Notes: generated by a model not told the origin, from the letters alone. 39,425 nucleotides of DNA from Alginatibacterium sediminis (GCF_003610775.1 NZ_RAQO01000012.1:1-39425); one strand, 5' to 3'. Shown: positions 25,244 to 34,660, counted from the stretch's first letter. Numbers and translations are program-made.

Positions 25244-25334
25244 ATTCTAAGTCATGCAAAGAACAGTCAGAGCTGTGTAAAGCTGTGTAAATGCAATGTA
25301 AACAGCACTTAGTTAAACAAAAAAACGGTACAAT
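25244..25334. promoter_or_regulatory. divergent cpxP / cpxRA control region with CpxR box
   Basis: A perfect CpxR box GTAAA-N5-GTAAA lies at 25277-25291, and a third GTAAA follows at 25298-25302 after six bases. TAGAAT (25244-25249, minus strand) is the likely cpxP -10 and TACAAT (25329-25334) the likely cpxR -10. Both lack good -35 boxes, as expected for activated promoters. The layout implies autoregulation. Confidence 0.88.
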
Positions 25335-25389
25335 CGCCGTATAAAGTCGTTGTTTGTGAATTACGTACGCGACAGTTTTGGAGAAATAA

Positions 25390-26079
25390 ATGAATTTGCT
25401 ACTCGTTGATGATGACCGCGAACTAAGTGAGTTACTCAGTGAACTACTGGAGCTCGAAGGCTATCACACTGAAATTTGTAATAATGGTGAACGTGCCTTA
25501 GAGCGCCTCAAAGAAAAAAGCTACGATCTAGTATTGCTGGACGTCATGATGCCTGAAAAAAATGGTTTTGATGTATTACGTGAACTTCGCGTCTCAAACC
25601 AACAGCCGGTACTAATGCTTACCGCCAAAGGTGATGAGTTTGACCGTGTACTAGGTTTGGAACTCGGAGCCGATGACTATTTGGCCAAACCCTTTAGTGA
25701 GCGTGAGTTATTGGCTCGTATTCGCGCCATTTTACGCCGTACAGCAAAGCAAGACAGTTCGTCAAAATCTGACAATATCATCGAGCAACATGATGTACAC
25801 ATAGATATAGGCACCCAACAGGCACTGTGCCAAGAACAACTGCTAGATCTTACCAGCACCGAATTTTTGTTGTTGCAGCAATTAATTAGTCACCCAGGCG
25901 AAGTGATCGATAAGAACGAGCTGAGCCAAAGTGTCTTGGGTAAGCGCTTACAAGCATTTGACAGAAGTCTAGACATGCACCTGAGTAACCTACGCCGAAA
26001 AATACCCGAGCGTGTTGATGGGCATCCGCGCATAAAAACAGTACGTGGAAAAGGCTATATGTGGCTACTATGGTCCTAA
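25390..26079 (+). CDS. cpxR: envelope-stress response regulator CpxR
   Basis: CpxR is an OmpR-type regulator of 229 residues. The receiver domain (1-115) has acidic DDD at 7-9, phospho-acceptor Asp51 in LLDVMMP, Thr in MLTAKG and Lys in YLAKPF. The winged helix (about 130-227) ends with IKTVRGKGYMW. Overlaps the cpxA start region. The gene pair, the cpxP partner and the CpxR box together support the name. Confidence 0.94.
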   Translation: MNLLLVDDDRELSELLSELLELEGYHTEICNNGERALERLKEKSYDLVLLDVMMPEKNGFDVLRELRVSNQQPVLMLTAKGDEFDRVLGLELGADDYLAKPFSERELLARIRAILRRTAKQDSSSKSDNIIEQHDVHIDIGTQQALCQEQLLDLTSTEFLLLQQLISHPGEVIDKNELSQSVLGKRLQAFDRSLDMHLSNLRRKIPERVDGHPRIKTVRGKGYMWLLWS

Positions 26080-27413
26080 AAAAGTTACCAGCCTTCAATG
26101 GCCTATTTGTAAAAATATTTTTAGCTTTTTGGGCGATCTTGCTCATTACATCTTGGCTAACTATCAGTATTGCGCGGCACGCTAGCGTCGACAACTTCGT
26201 CGCTCCAAGCTGGGCAACTCAGCGCGCCAATAGTGCTTTGTCGATGATTCAATTAAATCCCGAATTCATTGATGCGAAATTTCCAAATATGTTCGCTCAA
26301 AAATATGGTCGTGCCCACATAGTTAGTCTTGAGGGCGAGTTTTTGAATAAACGCGGTGTCCGGCGTAACACCCGGCGATTTATTGCCAATCACTCCGATC
26401 CTATGGACCCGCGGGTTGCCCTAATTGACAACAATATTGTGATTGGCCCGTATCAAGTATCAGTGCGTAGTAGCCCTTCATTGTTCTATCTAGAAAAGCG
26501 CGCCACCGACGAACAGCTACAAGCGTTTACCAAACTAAGTCCACCACTATGGGCCTTAGTTGGGGTAGCCATATTGTTTAGTTTTGTGCTGATTTACTTG
26601 CTTACAAATCACTTTGTAAAACCGCTACGACAATTGCAAAGCGCAGCCAATCGAATTTCTATGGGTAAACTGCAAACCCGACTACCACAGCTCAAACGCG
26701 GTGATGAAATAGGCCAACTGGGCGAAAGTCTAGAGCGAATGCTGAGTGCTCTTAACAGCGCGATTAGCAACCAGCAACGTTTGTTAAGTGACATATCCCA
26801 CGAGCTACGTTCTCCACTAACTCGCCTAAACATGGCTGTTGCATTACATCGTAAACGTAGCGAGTCAACACCTGAAATTGCTCGGATTGAGCGTGAATCC
26901 GCGCGCTTAGAAGAAATGATCGCGGCGTTATTATCATTGTCTCGAAGCCAGATAAACGCTGAACAAAGCAGTTTGGAATTGCCTGACTTACTCCAAGATA
27001 TTATTGAAGATTGCGAGTTTGAAGCCAGCCAGTTACAAAAACAGTTTGTTCATAGTTCATGCCCTCAAGTTATTGTTCATTGTTATCCAAACTTACTCGC
27101 TAGCGCTGTTGAAAACATTTGTCGAAATGCGCTCAAATACGCCAGTCATAAAGTTGAACTTGAAATCACCACCGATAACCAACAACTCAACATTATTGTA
27201 AAAGATGATGGTCCGGGTTTACCAGAAGCTGAATTGGTTGACATTTTCAGGCCGTTTTATCGTAGTGGCGAAGCGCGCGATAGGGATTCTGGAGGTGTTG
27301 GATTGGGCTTAGCTATTGCAGAGTCTGCCGTCGTACAGCATTCGGGACAAATATCGGCACGCAATCGAACACAGAAAGGGCTGGCTCTTACGATTACAAT
27401 CCCCTTACAATAG
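26070..27413 (+). CDS. cpxA: envelope-stress sensor histidine kinase CpxA
   Basis: CpxA is an inner-membrane sensor kinase of 447 residues from ATG 26070, which overlaps the cpxR stop by 10 bases; GTG 26061 is an alternative. Membrane helices lie at about 10-31 and 155-177, with a periplasmic sensor between. A HAMP linker is followed by the H-box SDISHELRSPL with His244. The ATPase domain has NICRNALKYAS, DDGPGLP and GGVGLGLAI. Signals in E. coli are misfolded envelope proteins and altered adhesion. Confidence 0.93.
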   Translation: MVLKKLPAFNGLFVKIFLAFWAILLITSWLTISIARHASVDNFVAPSWATQRANSALSMIQLNPEFIDAKFPNMFAQKYGRAHIVSLEGEFLNKRGVRRNTRRFIANHSDPMDPRVALIDNNIVIGPYQVSVRSSPSLFYLEKRATDEQLQAFTKLSPPLWALVGVAILFSFVLIYLLTNHFVKPLRQLQSAANRISMGKLQTRLPQLKRGDEIGQLGESLERMLSALNSAISNQQRLLSDISHELRSPLTRLNMAVALHRKRSESTPEIARIERESARLEEMIAALLSLSRSQINAEQSSLELPDLLQDIIEDCEFEASQLQKQFVHSSCPQVIVHCYPNLLASAVENICRNALKYASHKVELEITTDNQQLNIIVKDDGPGLPEAELVDIFRPFYRSGEARDRDSGGVGLGLAIAESAVVQHSGQISARNRTQKGLALTITIPLQ

Positions 27414-27444
27414 CCGCAGCTATTGTGAGTGAGTCTAAAGTTTT

Positions 27445-27909
27445 ATGATAAACATTGTGTTGTACCAACCTGAAATTCCGCAGAACACTGGCGCTATTAT
27501 CCGCCTTGCAGCTAATAGCGGCTATCAATTGCATTTAATTGAGCCCTTAGGTTTTACTTGGGATGATAAACGAGTGCGTCGGGCCGGCCTTGATTACCAC
27601 GAGTTTGCCAATGTAAAACGTCACGCCAATTATGAAGCTTTCTTGAGTTCAGAACCGGTAGAGCGCTTGATGGCTTGCACCACCAAAGCGAGTAAGTACC
27701 ATAGTGACTTTAGTTTTCAAGACGGGGACTACTTAATGTTTGGACCCGAGACGCGAGGCTTGCCAGCTGACATTATTGAAAGCTTACCTCCAGAGCAACG
27801 CTTGCGGATCCCTATGTTGGCTGAGAGCCGCAGTATGAACCTATCCAACGCGGTATCGGTTTTTGTATACGAGTCTTGGCGACAACTTGGATATCCCGAC
27901 GCCGTTTAA
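27445..27909 (+). CDS. trmL: tRNA (cytidine/uridine-34 2'-O)-methyltransferase TrmL
   Basis: TrmL methylates the ribose of the wobble base in tRNA-Leu isoacceptors. It is a SPOUT (trefoil-knot) enzyme of 154 residues. Motif 1 is [16 protein letters not shown], motif 2 is [11 protein letters not shown] and motif 3 is [20 protein letters not shown]. The size matches E. coli TrmL (157). It lies 31 bases after cpxA and may be read through from it. Confidence 0.95.
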   Translation: MINIVLYQPEIPQNTGAIIRLAANSGYQLHLIEPLGFTWDDKRVRRAGLDYHEFANVKRHANYEAFLSSEPVERLMACTTKASKYHSDFSFQDGDYLMFGPETRGLPADIIESLPPEQRLRIPMLAESRSMNLSNAVSVFVYESWRQLGYPDAV

Positions 27910-27929
27910 GCTGAACAAGTTTTACAACC

Positions 27930-29474
27930 TTACGCTGAGCGTTGATCGCGCTTTGAGTACTTATCATGATACATGCGCTGGTCAGCTAACATAATCCACT
28001 GACCAACCGTTTGGTCGGTCTCGCGTAGCGCAACCCCAACACTTGCATCTGCGGCATCGAATCCTGATTTACGCGTTTGGGTAATTACTTTTTGAACGAT
28101 TTCTTTCAAGCTTTGTTCATCGAGTTGAGTACTCAATATGATAAATTCATCACCACCAATTCGGTACAAACTTGCGCTGTCACGGGTTGCCTTAGACAAA
28201 TGGTTGGCAAAACTTTTAATGTAATGGTCACCACGTTGATGCCCATGAACATCGTTGTACTTTTTAAGATCATCCAAATCGAGCATGGCAAGCAAGGTTC
28301 CCTCAACTTGGCTCGGAAGCACTTCATCGAATGCAAATCGATTCGCAATCCCGGTAAGTGAGTCAGAGCGTGCCAAACTTAAAGCATGTTCGCTTTGTTG
28401 CAGATAAGAGATACGTTGGCGCTCAACCAAATGAAGCTTGTAGGCCATAATCATTGCTAAAAGCAACGATTCCAAAGTCATGCCAACCAAACCAATTTGT
28501 TCGACCTGTAAAAACAATTCTGGCGCGCCAATGGTACTGAGTGTTGACCATATACCAAACACAACAAACGTTAAATTTGCTAATAGATACCATGCACCAA
28601 CACGGTCGCGGTGACGGGTTCTGTGAATACCACAAAACAGTCCATAAATGAGGAACAAATTGACATTAACCCGATTTAGCTCGTTTGCAATTGTATCGTT
28701 CCAAAACGCAATTGGGATGCTGATAATCATGACACCAAGAATCACCCGGCTTAAGCGCCAAAGCTTAGGGTCACTTGCCGGTGTAATTCGCAATAATCGG
28801 TTGACGAACAAAATATAGAAAACATTGCTAAATAGGATGGGCGCGTAACTTAGTTCAAAGTTGTTCCAGCCAAGGAAGCTTTTTATGACTAAGTTAGAAT
28901 TCGCGAAAAAAACGATATTGAGGAAAACAAAAGCAGAGTAGTAAGCGATACTGCGTTCAATTCGACCTAGGCTAAACACTGCATACTGAATGGCTAGAGC
29001 AATCAACACACCTAACGCCAACAAGGTCAATATAGCAATGGGGGTGGTTCTCCCTGCATAGTCGCTCTGGGACCATAAATACAAGGTTGGTACAGTAATT
29101 GTGAAGCGACTTTCAAAGTCGACTACCAAAAGGTAGTCACCACTAATCGCTGGTAACTTAAGATCGTTACGCAGGAAATAGTCGCTGTCGAGGTCAGACA
29201 TGATGCCAGTGCTTGTTTCAAATACGATCAGCTCGTCTTTTAGCAGACGCACTGTGGCATATTCCCATGCACTGCTGCCTGAGAAAACCAACACACTCGG
29301 ATTTTCAGCGAACAACGAAACAGGGCCACTGAATTGATAATTGAAGCCGTAAGCTTTAGCGCTGGTGCTTACGTTTCCTGTAGAGTGCTGTAGCCACTGA
29401 CCTTGCACAGGCTCGTTAGCTTGTACCGATAATGCCATGAGCATCGCCAACGCACTGAAAATCTTAAATAACAG
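27930..29474 (-). CDS. diguanylate cyclase with periplasmic 7TMR-DISM sensor
   Basis: This protein makes cyclic di-GMP. After a signal peptide comes a periplasmic beta-rich sensor (about 30-140), seven membrane helices (about 145-345), a short coiled linker and a GGDEF domain (about 355-514). The active site RIGGDEFII and the LDLDDLKKYND metal motif are intact. The inhibitory RxxD site is absent (RDSA at that position). The usual reading from TTG 29450 gives MAMLMALSVQA, a signal peptide with no positive charge. In frame upstream, CTG 29474 has GGGAG eight bases before it and yields an LFKIFSALAMLMALSVQA signal. I prefer it. The alternative starts are 29450 and 29444. Confidence 0.85.
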   Translation of the reverse strand: MLFKIFSALAMLMALSVQANEPVQGQWLQHSTGNVSTSAKAYGFNYQFSGPVSLFAENPSVLVFSGSSAWEYATVRLLKDELIVFETSTGIMSDLDSDYFLRNDLKLPAISGDYLLVVDFESRFTITVPTLYLWSQSDYAGRTTPIAILTLLALGVLIALAIQYAVFSLGRIERSIAYYSAFVFLNIVFFANSNLVIKSFLGWNNFELSYAPILFSNVFYILFVNRLLRITPASDPKLWRLSRVILGVMIISIPIAFWNDTIANELNRVNVNLFLIYGLFCGIHRTRHRDRVGAWYLLANLTFVVFGIWSTLSTIGAPELFLQVEQIGLVGMTLESLLLAMIMAYKLHLVERQRISYLQQSEHALSLARSDSLTGIANRFAFDEVLPSQVEGTLLAMLDLDDLKKYNDVHGHQRGDHYIKSFANHLSKATRDSASLYRIGGDEFIILSTQLDEQSLKEIVQKVITQTRKSGFDAADASVGVALRETDQTVGQWIMLADQRMYHDKYSKRDQRSA

Positions 29475-29580
29475 CGGCCAATCTCCCTATTTGCGCGCTT
29501 AGTACAACGATACTACAGAACTAGAGTAGTAAACCAAAGCTGATTTTCATGCACTTGTCGAATTCGTGCGCCTAAATACA

Positions 29581-30918
29581 CTAATTAACTGTTTTTACAA
29601 AAATAGTTCGTCGGTAGTACCAGCCTAAGCTTAGACCGCGAGCTAACATTAAGGCCGATAGCGCAAGCCAAAGAGCATGATTTCCAAGGCTTTGAGAAAA
29701 CCACCATACTGGGAAAAACACCCCGAGACTGGAAACCAGCATTGAGTTTCTCATAACCTTGCCTGCAGCAGCGCCTATAAACACACCGTCAAAGACGTAG
29801 CACCAACATGCCATTAGCGGAAGTAATGCTATCCAGAAAATATAGTCTAAAGCGATAGTTCGGATACTATCGATGCTCGTTAACAAAGACACGATATCCA
29901 CAGAAAAATACCAGAAGAACACTGCGAAAATAACAGCGCCAATAAAGGCTAGTTCTAGAGCTGCACGCACTTGTCTGCGCATTCGCTGAGTTTGTTTTGC
30001 CCCAATTGAATGACCCACTTGTGCTTCAACTGCGTAGGCTAAGCCGTCCATTGCAAACGAAATAAACATTAGAAAGTTAAGTAATACAGCATTCGCGGCT
30101 ACGTAGTTGTCGCCTAGCCTAGCCCCTTGAATAGTGATAAATGCGAAACATGCTTGTAGTGCTAACGTTCGGATAAAAATATCGCGATTCAAGGCCATAA
30201 AACCGTGCATTTTTTGCCAGGTAATTTCCCGAACAGCTAAAAAAAGTAGTGGGCTAAGTGACCCGCTATGCTGACGTTTTAAGATATGTATAGCGAGAAT
30301 AACGCCCACCAACAATGCAATATAATCGGCAACCACGCTTGCTGCAGCAACGCCTTTAACATCCCACTCAAAGCCCCACACAAATAGTAGATCCAAGCCA
30401 ATATTCACCAGATTGGTAATCACGAGCAAGATTAAGGGCCCCCGCGCATATTGCATACCGAGCAACCAACCTAACAAGGCATAGTTACTTAACACGGCTG
30501 GTGCACTCCAGATCCGTATTGAAAAATAGTCGGCAGCATACGCGCTTACAACATCACTCGCACCGGTGATCTTAAGCGCGAATTCTAGAATAGGAACTTG
30601 TAGTAAAAGCAGTATACTCGCAATACTTACTGCCACTAATAATGCCTGTACCAGCGTTTGGGTCATCGCATGAACGTTGCCTTGGCCATTGGCTTGCGCC
30701 GTTAAACCCGTGGTCGACATTCTCAAAAATCCAGACATCCAAAACAAGTTACCGCAAATCATACTCCCCACGGCAACCCCTGCTAGATAATGCGCATGCG
30801 CTAAATGCCCTACAACAATGGTATCGACTATTCCCAATAATGGGACGGTTATATTCGATAGAATCATAGGAAAGGCCATCCAAAGCAACTGGCGATAGTC
30901 TATAGAGCTTGGGCGCAT
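29581..30918 (-). CDS. dinF: MATE-family efflux transporter, DinF type
   Basis: This 445-residue inner-membrane protein has about 12 hydrophobic helices. The N-terminal WMAFPMILSNITVPLLGIVDTIVVGHL and the following G-x-x-L-FW-M-x-x-F-L-R-M motif are typical of the DinF branch of MATE drug/sodium antiporters. The substrate is unknown. No LexA box was seen upstream, so SOS control as in E. coli is not supported. Confidence 0.85.
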   Translation of the reverse strand: MRPSSIDYRQLLWMAFPMILSNITVPLLGIVDTIVVGHLAHAHYLAGVAVGSMICGNLFWMSGFLRMSTTGLTAQANGQGNVHAMTQTLVQALLVAVSIASILLLLQVPILEFALKITGASDVVSAYAADYFSIRIWSAPAVLSNYALLGWLLGMQYARGPLILLVITNLVNIGLDLLFVWGFEWDVKGVAAASVVADYIALLVGVILAIHILKRQHSGSLSPLLFLAVREITWQKMHGFMALNRDIFIRTLALQACFAFITIQGARLGDNYVAANAVLLNFLMFISFAMDGLAYAVEAQVGHSIGAKQTQRMRRQVRAALELAFIGAVIFAVFFWYFSVDIVSLLTSIDSIRTIALDYIFWIALLPLMACWCYVFDGVFIGAAAGKVMRNSMLVSSLGVFFPVWWFSQSLGNHALWLALSALMLARGLSLGWYYRRTIFVKTVN

Positions 30919-31053
30919 GAAACCTCGATGATAGAGCTTGTAATAACACTAAGTAGATAGTGGTAACTGAGTATGCGTGCTATAGCAACTAGCAATAGTA
31001 TGCCGTTTGAGTGTTGCTAAGCTATTAAAGATATTTGATAGCGAGGATACACG

Positions 31054-31209
31054 ATGAAACTGTGGGATTACATGGCCGCAGCACTTCTTGGCCTAATACT
31101 GATGTCAGGAATCGCTCCTGAGCAATCATCAAACACCACAAAAGTTGCGCAAAGTATTGAACAACAGTGGATAGAGGTTTGGGTTGATGAAACCCAAACC
31201 GGTAGTTAA
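31054..31209 (+). CDS. small single-pass membrane protein of 51 residues
   Basis: The ORF runs from ATG 31054 to TAA 31209. GAGGA (31043-31047) lies six bases before the ATG, a good ribosome-binding site. The product begins MKLWDYMAAALLGLILMSG, one hydrophobic helix (about 7-21), then a polar tail with QQWIEVWVDE. I do not recognise it. It is convergent with ctaB. The last third coincides with a perfect hairpin (31176-31200). It is the only gene candidate in the 312-base gap between dinF and ctaB. Confidence 0.45.
   Translation: MKLWDYMAAALLGLILMSGIAPEQSSNTTKVAQSIEQQWIEVWVDETQTGS
31176..31200. terminator. hairpin between ctaB and the small ORF
   Basis: GGTTTGGGTT (31176-31185) pairs perfectly with AACCCAAACC (31191-31200), loop of 5. 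It lies 31 bases after the ctaB stop and inside the end of the small ORF. There is no T-run on either strand, so its role as terminator of the cta operon is a guess. Confidence 0.45.
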
Positions 31210-31230
31210 AACACTAAGTATATTTGCCCG

Positions 31231-32136
31231 CTAGAACCAGGCAAAAATCCAATGGTCTGCGAGTAATACAACAAACAACAGCATCAAGTAGACAATTGAG
31301 TAACCAAATAAGGCCATCGCATCACTTTGGTCGTTGCCTCGGTATAGAGTCCAAGCTTTCTTCAGAAATATGGCGTTAAGTGCCACCACACCAACCAAAT
31401 AAGGTAGACCGCTCATGCCGACTAGGAATGGTAAACAACATACGGCAAACAGCAACACGCTATACAGCATAATCAAATTTTTCGTAAATTTGATTCCATG
31501 GGTAACGGGTAACATTGGGATGTTGACCTTGGCATAATCGTCACGTCTGGCAATTGCTAGCGCCCAAAAGTGTGGCGGTGTCCAGGTGAAAATTATCATC
31601 ACCAACAGCAATGGTTCGGCTGAAATACTGTTATTGATTGCGGTCCAGCCCAAAAGTGGCGGCATTGCTCCCGCTAAGCCACCTATCACAATATTTTGTG
31701 GCGTAGCCCGCTTAAGCCATAAGGTGTAAACCACCGCATAGCCTACAAGACTAGCTGCGGTTAGCCATGCGGTGAGGGGATTTACCCAAGCGTATAAAAT
31801 CACAAAGCCCAATAGTGATAATAGGCAGGCCCATGCTAGTGCCATTGCAGGGCTAACACTACCACTTGGCAGCGGTCGATTATGGGTACGCGCCATGCGA
31901 GCATCGGCTTCTTGGTCAATACAGTGGTTGAACGCAGCCGCACCACCTGACATCAATGCTATTCCCAAACTACCTAAAATGAAGGGTAGCAGCGGTGGTA
32001 AGGTTGAGGTTGCCAAACAACTGCCAACCACAGCCGTGAGCACGATGAGTGCAACGACCTTAGGTTTGGTTAGTTTATAGAGCGCTCTCCAATCAGGTTG
32101 TTCAAGCTGCCACGGCAGGTTTAGAGACTTGCTCAT
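31231..32136 (-). CDS. ctaB: protoheme IX farnesyltransferase (heme O synthase)
   Basis: CtaB (CyoE) adds a farnesyl group to heme B to give heme O, the precursor of heme A for the aa3 oxidase. It is a polytopic UbiA-family membrane protein of 301 residues. The prenyl-diphosphate motif is seen in [20 protein letters not shown] (about 90-109), and the second conserved site is [20 protein letters not shown]. It overlaps the end of ctaA by 35 bases, so the two are coupled. Last gene of the operon. Confidence 0.95.
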   Translation of the reverse strand: MSKSLNLPWQLEQPDWRALYKLTKPKVVALIVLTAVVGSCLATSTLPPLLPFILGSLGIALMSGGAAAFNHCIDQEADARMARTHNRPLPSGSVSPAMALAWACLLSLLGFVILYAWVNPLTAWLTAASLVGYAVVYTLWLKRATPQNIVIGGLAGAMPPLLGWTAINNSISAEPLLLVMIIFTWTPPHFWALAIARRDDYAKVNIPMLPVTHGIKFTKNLIMLYSVLLFAVCCLPFLVGMSGLPYLVGVVALNAIFLKKAWTLYRGNDQSDAMALFGYSIVYLMLLFVVLLADHWIFAWF

Positions 32137-33118
32137 AGTCCGACTCCTTTACTAGTGCGGGTTGTACGCGTTGATGGTGCGCCACAATAAGACTGATTAA
32201 ACTGGTTAGTAGCAAGGCCGCTACTACATTATGTGCCACAGCAATGGGTAGCGGTATTTGCCAAACTACGTTGCTTAATCCTAGGCCTACTTGCAGTAAT
32301 AATACCCAAATCATTCTTGCAGCTCGCCCTCGTTCAAAATCACTATGGCGACGTTGAATATGGATTAGGGCTAAAATGAGTAGATAAATTGTAGTAATAG
32401 CCGCGCCAATACGATGACTGGCATGAATGGTCGTGCGTTGGGCATGGCTTAAGACACCATATTCGTAATCGCCTCGAGGCGTATCTGGCAGAGGTTCAAA
32501 TGCACTTAGGTCAAATGACTCTTGCCAACCCTGTTCGCAAACAGGTAGCGCATGACAACTCATCGCAGCGTAGTTAGTACTGGTCCATCCGCCAAGAAAT
32601 ATCTGCCCGATTAGAATCAACAGGCCCAGAAATAGAAATGGGCTCATGCGACTAAAACCACTAAAGCTGCGCTGGCGGACAAAATACCAACTGACCAGCA
32701 AACTCAAGGTCGCAAAACCTGCCAGTAAATGGGCGGTTACCACCAACGGTAACAAGCCCAATGTCACCGTCCACATTCCTAAGGCAGCCTGGAATATAAC
32801 TAAAACTAACAAGGCGGTCGCAAGAGCTCGCTTCTGCCGGTATCGCCATGCAGCAATACACAAGCCCAAGATAACAAAACCTAAAGTACCAGCAGCATAT
32901 CGGTGGATCATTTCATTCCAAGCTTTGTGTTGCTCTAAAGGTCGTTCAAAATTTTGTTGAGCACTGGCGACAGCATCGCTACTGGTTGGGACTAATAATT
33001 GTCCATAACAACCTGGCCAATCTGGGCATCCAAGCCCAGCATCAGTTAGTCGGGTATATGCGCCTAGCGATATGACGACTAAGGTCAATAAAATTGCGAC
33101 TAAAATCCCTTTCTGCAC
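32102..33118 (-). CDS. ctaA: heme A synthase CtaA (COX15)
   Basis: CtaA oxidises the methyl group of heme O to a formyl group, giving heme A. The 338-residue membrane protein has eight hydrophobic helices. Motifs are [22 protein letters not shown] (helix 1 and loop, cysteine pair present), the heme-ligand histidine in EMIHRYAAG, and later HASHRIGAA and [12 protein letters not shown] start at 33118 with AAGGAG six bases before it. Confidence 0.95.
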   Translation of the reverse strand: MQKGILVAILLTLVVISLGAYTRLTDAGLGCPDWPGCYGQLLVPTSSDAVASAQQNFERPLEQHKAWNEMIHRYAAGTLGFVILGLCIAAWRYRQKRALATALLVLVIFQAALGMWTVTLGLLPLVVTAHLLAGFATLSLLVSWYFVRQRSFSGFSRMSPFLFLGLLILIGQIFLGGWTSTNYAAMSCHALPVCEQGWQESFDLSAFEPLPDTPRGDYEYGVLSHAQRTTIHASHRIGAAITTIYLLILALIHIQRRHSDFERGRAARMIWVLLLQVGLGLSNVVWQIPLPIAVAHNVVAALLLTSLISLIVAHHQRVQPALVKESDYEQVSKPAVAA

Positions 33119-33148
33119 GCTTATCTCCTTGAGGATAACAACTACTTA

Positions 33149-33715
33149 CTACTGGTAGCGCGAATTTTTAATCAATTTTTTAAGGTCTCGATTTAGGCCC
33201 ATTGCTATCGATGAATCCTCAACATTTTGCATTTGTGGGTAACTAAGAATCACTAATCCGGTTGGGTCTACTATTAACCAGTGCCCTGAATAAGCCTTAA
33301 TGTCGGTAAGTTGCTTGGAGTCAACCGGCATCGTTAGTCCTTGCCAAGTTGTATCCGCTAACGACGAGCTAGTGCCCACATCAAGAACTAAAGTTTGGCT
33401 TTTAAGCTTGGCTGCACCTAGGCCCTGCCATACATTATCAAGCCATTGCAATTGTTGTTGGCAAGCTCCCTCATCACAAGGGCCACTATTCACTTGCGCC
33501 AGTGACCACTTACCTTCGGGATAGTTTGTAAGTTGAACCGCTGGCTCAACCCACTCACCATGGCTTAAAACACCAGATTCAAACCAACCAAGACGAAGCA
33601 CCAACCAAGCCAGCACAATCGGCAATACAAAGACCAAAATAATCCCATACAAGGTACGTCTAGAGCGCTTTGGATTGATAGGCGCTGAATGTTGCCCTTG
33701 CGCAAGTTCGCTCAT
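33149..33715 (-). CDS. uncharacterised single-pass protein of the cta cluster
   Basis: The 188-residue protein has one N-terminal membrane helix (about 21-43) and a soluble periplasmic part (45-188). The latter looks like a degenerate thioredoxin/Sco fold, with a Cys pair in GPCDEGACQQQ, a TLVLDVG strand and WLIVDPTGLVILSYP near the end. A gene at this position, between SURF1 and ctaA, also occurs in Pseudomonas-type cta clusters. A role in oxidase assembly or copper handling is inferred from the location only. Its ATG overlaps the SURF1 stop (ATGA). Confidence 0.75.
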   Translation of the reverse strand: MSELAQGQHSAPINPKRSRRTLYGIILVFVLPIVLAWLVLRLGWFESGVLSHGEWVEPAVQLTNYPEGKWSLAQVNSGPCDEGACQQQLQWLDNVWQGLGAAKLKSQTLVLDVGTSSSLADTTWQGLTMPVDSKQLTDIKAYSGHWLIVDPTGLVILSYPQMQNVEDSSIAMGLNRDLKKLIKNSRYQ

Positions 33716-34449
33716 TGTTCATCTCCTTTGCCACGCCACCAAATTGTCGCGACATAAATCGTTAAAATACTGGCTACTATAGCCATTAACACCCACTGCA
33801 ATGCGTAGGCCTGATGTTTTTCGGCTGGCATGGCAATGAGTTGTTCAGGATTGAGATCCAAGTTTGGGTCGAGATAAAAAGGCAGCAGTTCTATCCCCCA
33901 TAATTTGGAGAGTGCTTCAATATTGAGTTGCTGTACTCGTTGGGCAACGCCCATATCTTCGATCCAATGATCTGCATCCAACACAATCGATTTGCTTGGG
34001 TAACGAATTAAAAACTGAGACTGCGAAATGGAGTTTTTAAGCTCAGGAAGTTGCTTTCGGTTTCCAGTAAATGGCACCCAACCCGTTTTAACCAACGCCG
34101 CTCCTTGGGGAGTATTTGCCAGTTGAAAAATGGCGTAGCCACTGCGTCCGGACTCAAACTGATTATCGAGATAAACGAGTTGTTCTTTCCAATGCAAACT
34201 GCCAACTTCCACTCGGCGCCATTGCTCTGAACCGCGACCAATTGCCAATGACAAACTAAAAACATCACCTGAACGCTGATAATATTCACTTAGAATCACT
34301 TGTTTTTGTTCTGCGCGTTGCATTTGCCAAAACGCAAGCTTGACCATCAGCAGTACTAAGGCCAACATCAAGGTCACAAAACTCAATAAACGCCAATGTG
34401 TTACGGCGTTCATCCACAAGGAAGTCTGGGTGCTATTAAAATTACTCAT
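33712..34449 (-). CDS. SURF1-family cytochrome oxidase assembly protein
   Basis: SURF1 helps insert heme a3 into subunit I. The protein has 245 residues from ATG 34449. It has two membrane helices (about 19-40 and 218-238) flanking a periplasmic domain, as in the family. Conserved pieces are FWQMQRAEQK, RRVEVGSL, LDNQFESGRSGYAIF, LVKTGWVPF and the C-terminal HQAYALQWVLMA. Other in-frame ATGs exist at 34503, 34473 and 34413; the first two would run far into the opposite-strand DUF2909 gene. Confidence 0.88.
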   Translation of the reverse strand: MSNFNSTQTSLWMNAVTHWRLLSFVTLMLALVLLMVKLAFWQMQRAEQKQVILSEYYQRSGDVFSLSLAIGRGSEQWRRVEVGSLHWKEQLVYLDNQFESGRSGYAIFQLANTPQGAALVKTGWVPFTGNRKQLPELKNSISQSQFLIRYPSKSIVLDADHWIEDMGVAQRVQQLNIEALSKLWGIELLPFYLDPNLDLNPEQLIAMPAEKHQAYALQWVLMAIVASILTIYVATIWWRGKGDEQ

Positions 34450-34633
34450 CGCGTTACTACTACTCTTTGTCATCGTAAACCTAGGCTTGGCGATGCGCGG
34501 CATGCTAAACCCATCAAAACTACCGATGAGCCACTACATTGGCCGTCGCCTATGGTTTAGTGCCGCAATTATTGCTTTAATTTTACTTGCACTGGCAACA
34601 GGTTTAATTCAACCCAACCCGCGTCCCTACTAG
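34430..34633 (+). CDS. DUF2909 twin-membrane-helix protein
   Basis: This small protein of 67 residues has two membrane helices (about 2-21 and 42-60), an R/K-rich loop between them and the family-like end ALATGLIQPNP. Its start is GTG 34430, with AAGGAAG five bases upstream; a longer reading from 34340 runs antisense through SURF1 and is rejected. DUF2909 genes lie at this very spot, opposite to the oxidase genes, in many gammaproteobacterial cta clusters. Function unknown; probably oxidase-related. It is convergent with ctaE, 27 bases away. Confidence 0.82.
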   Translation: MLLKLLIALLLLFVIVNLGLAMRGMLNPSKLPMSHYIGRRLWFSAAIIALILLALATGLIQPNPRPY

Positions 34634-34660
34634 GGAGTATTTACCCTAGTTACTCTTAAT

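Noticed and set aside
30918-30990. SOS (LexA) control of the DinF-type gene
   Set aside because: No CTG-N10-CAG box with the right flanks was seen upstream of its start.
34340-34429. N-terminal extension of the DUF2909 protein
   Set aside because: It lies antisense to the conserved membrane helix of SURF1; GTG 34430 has a good ribosome-binding site and gives the normal family length.
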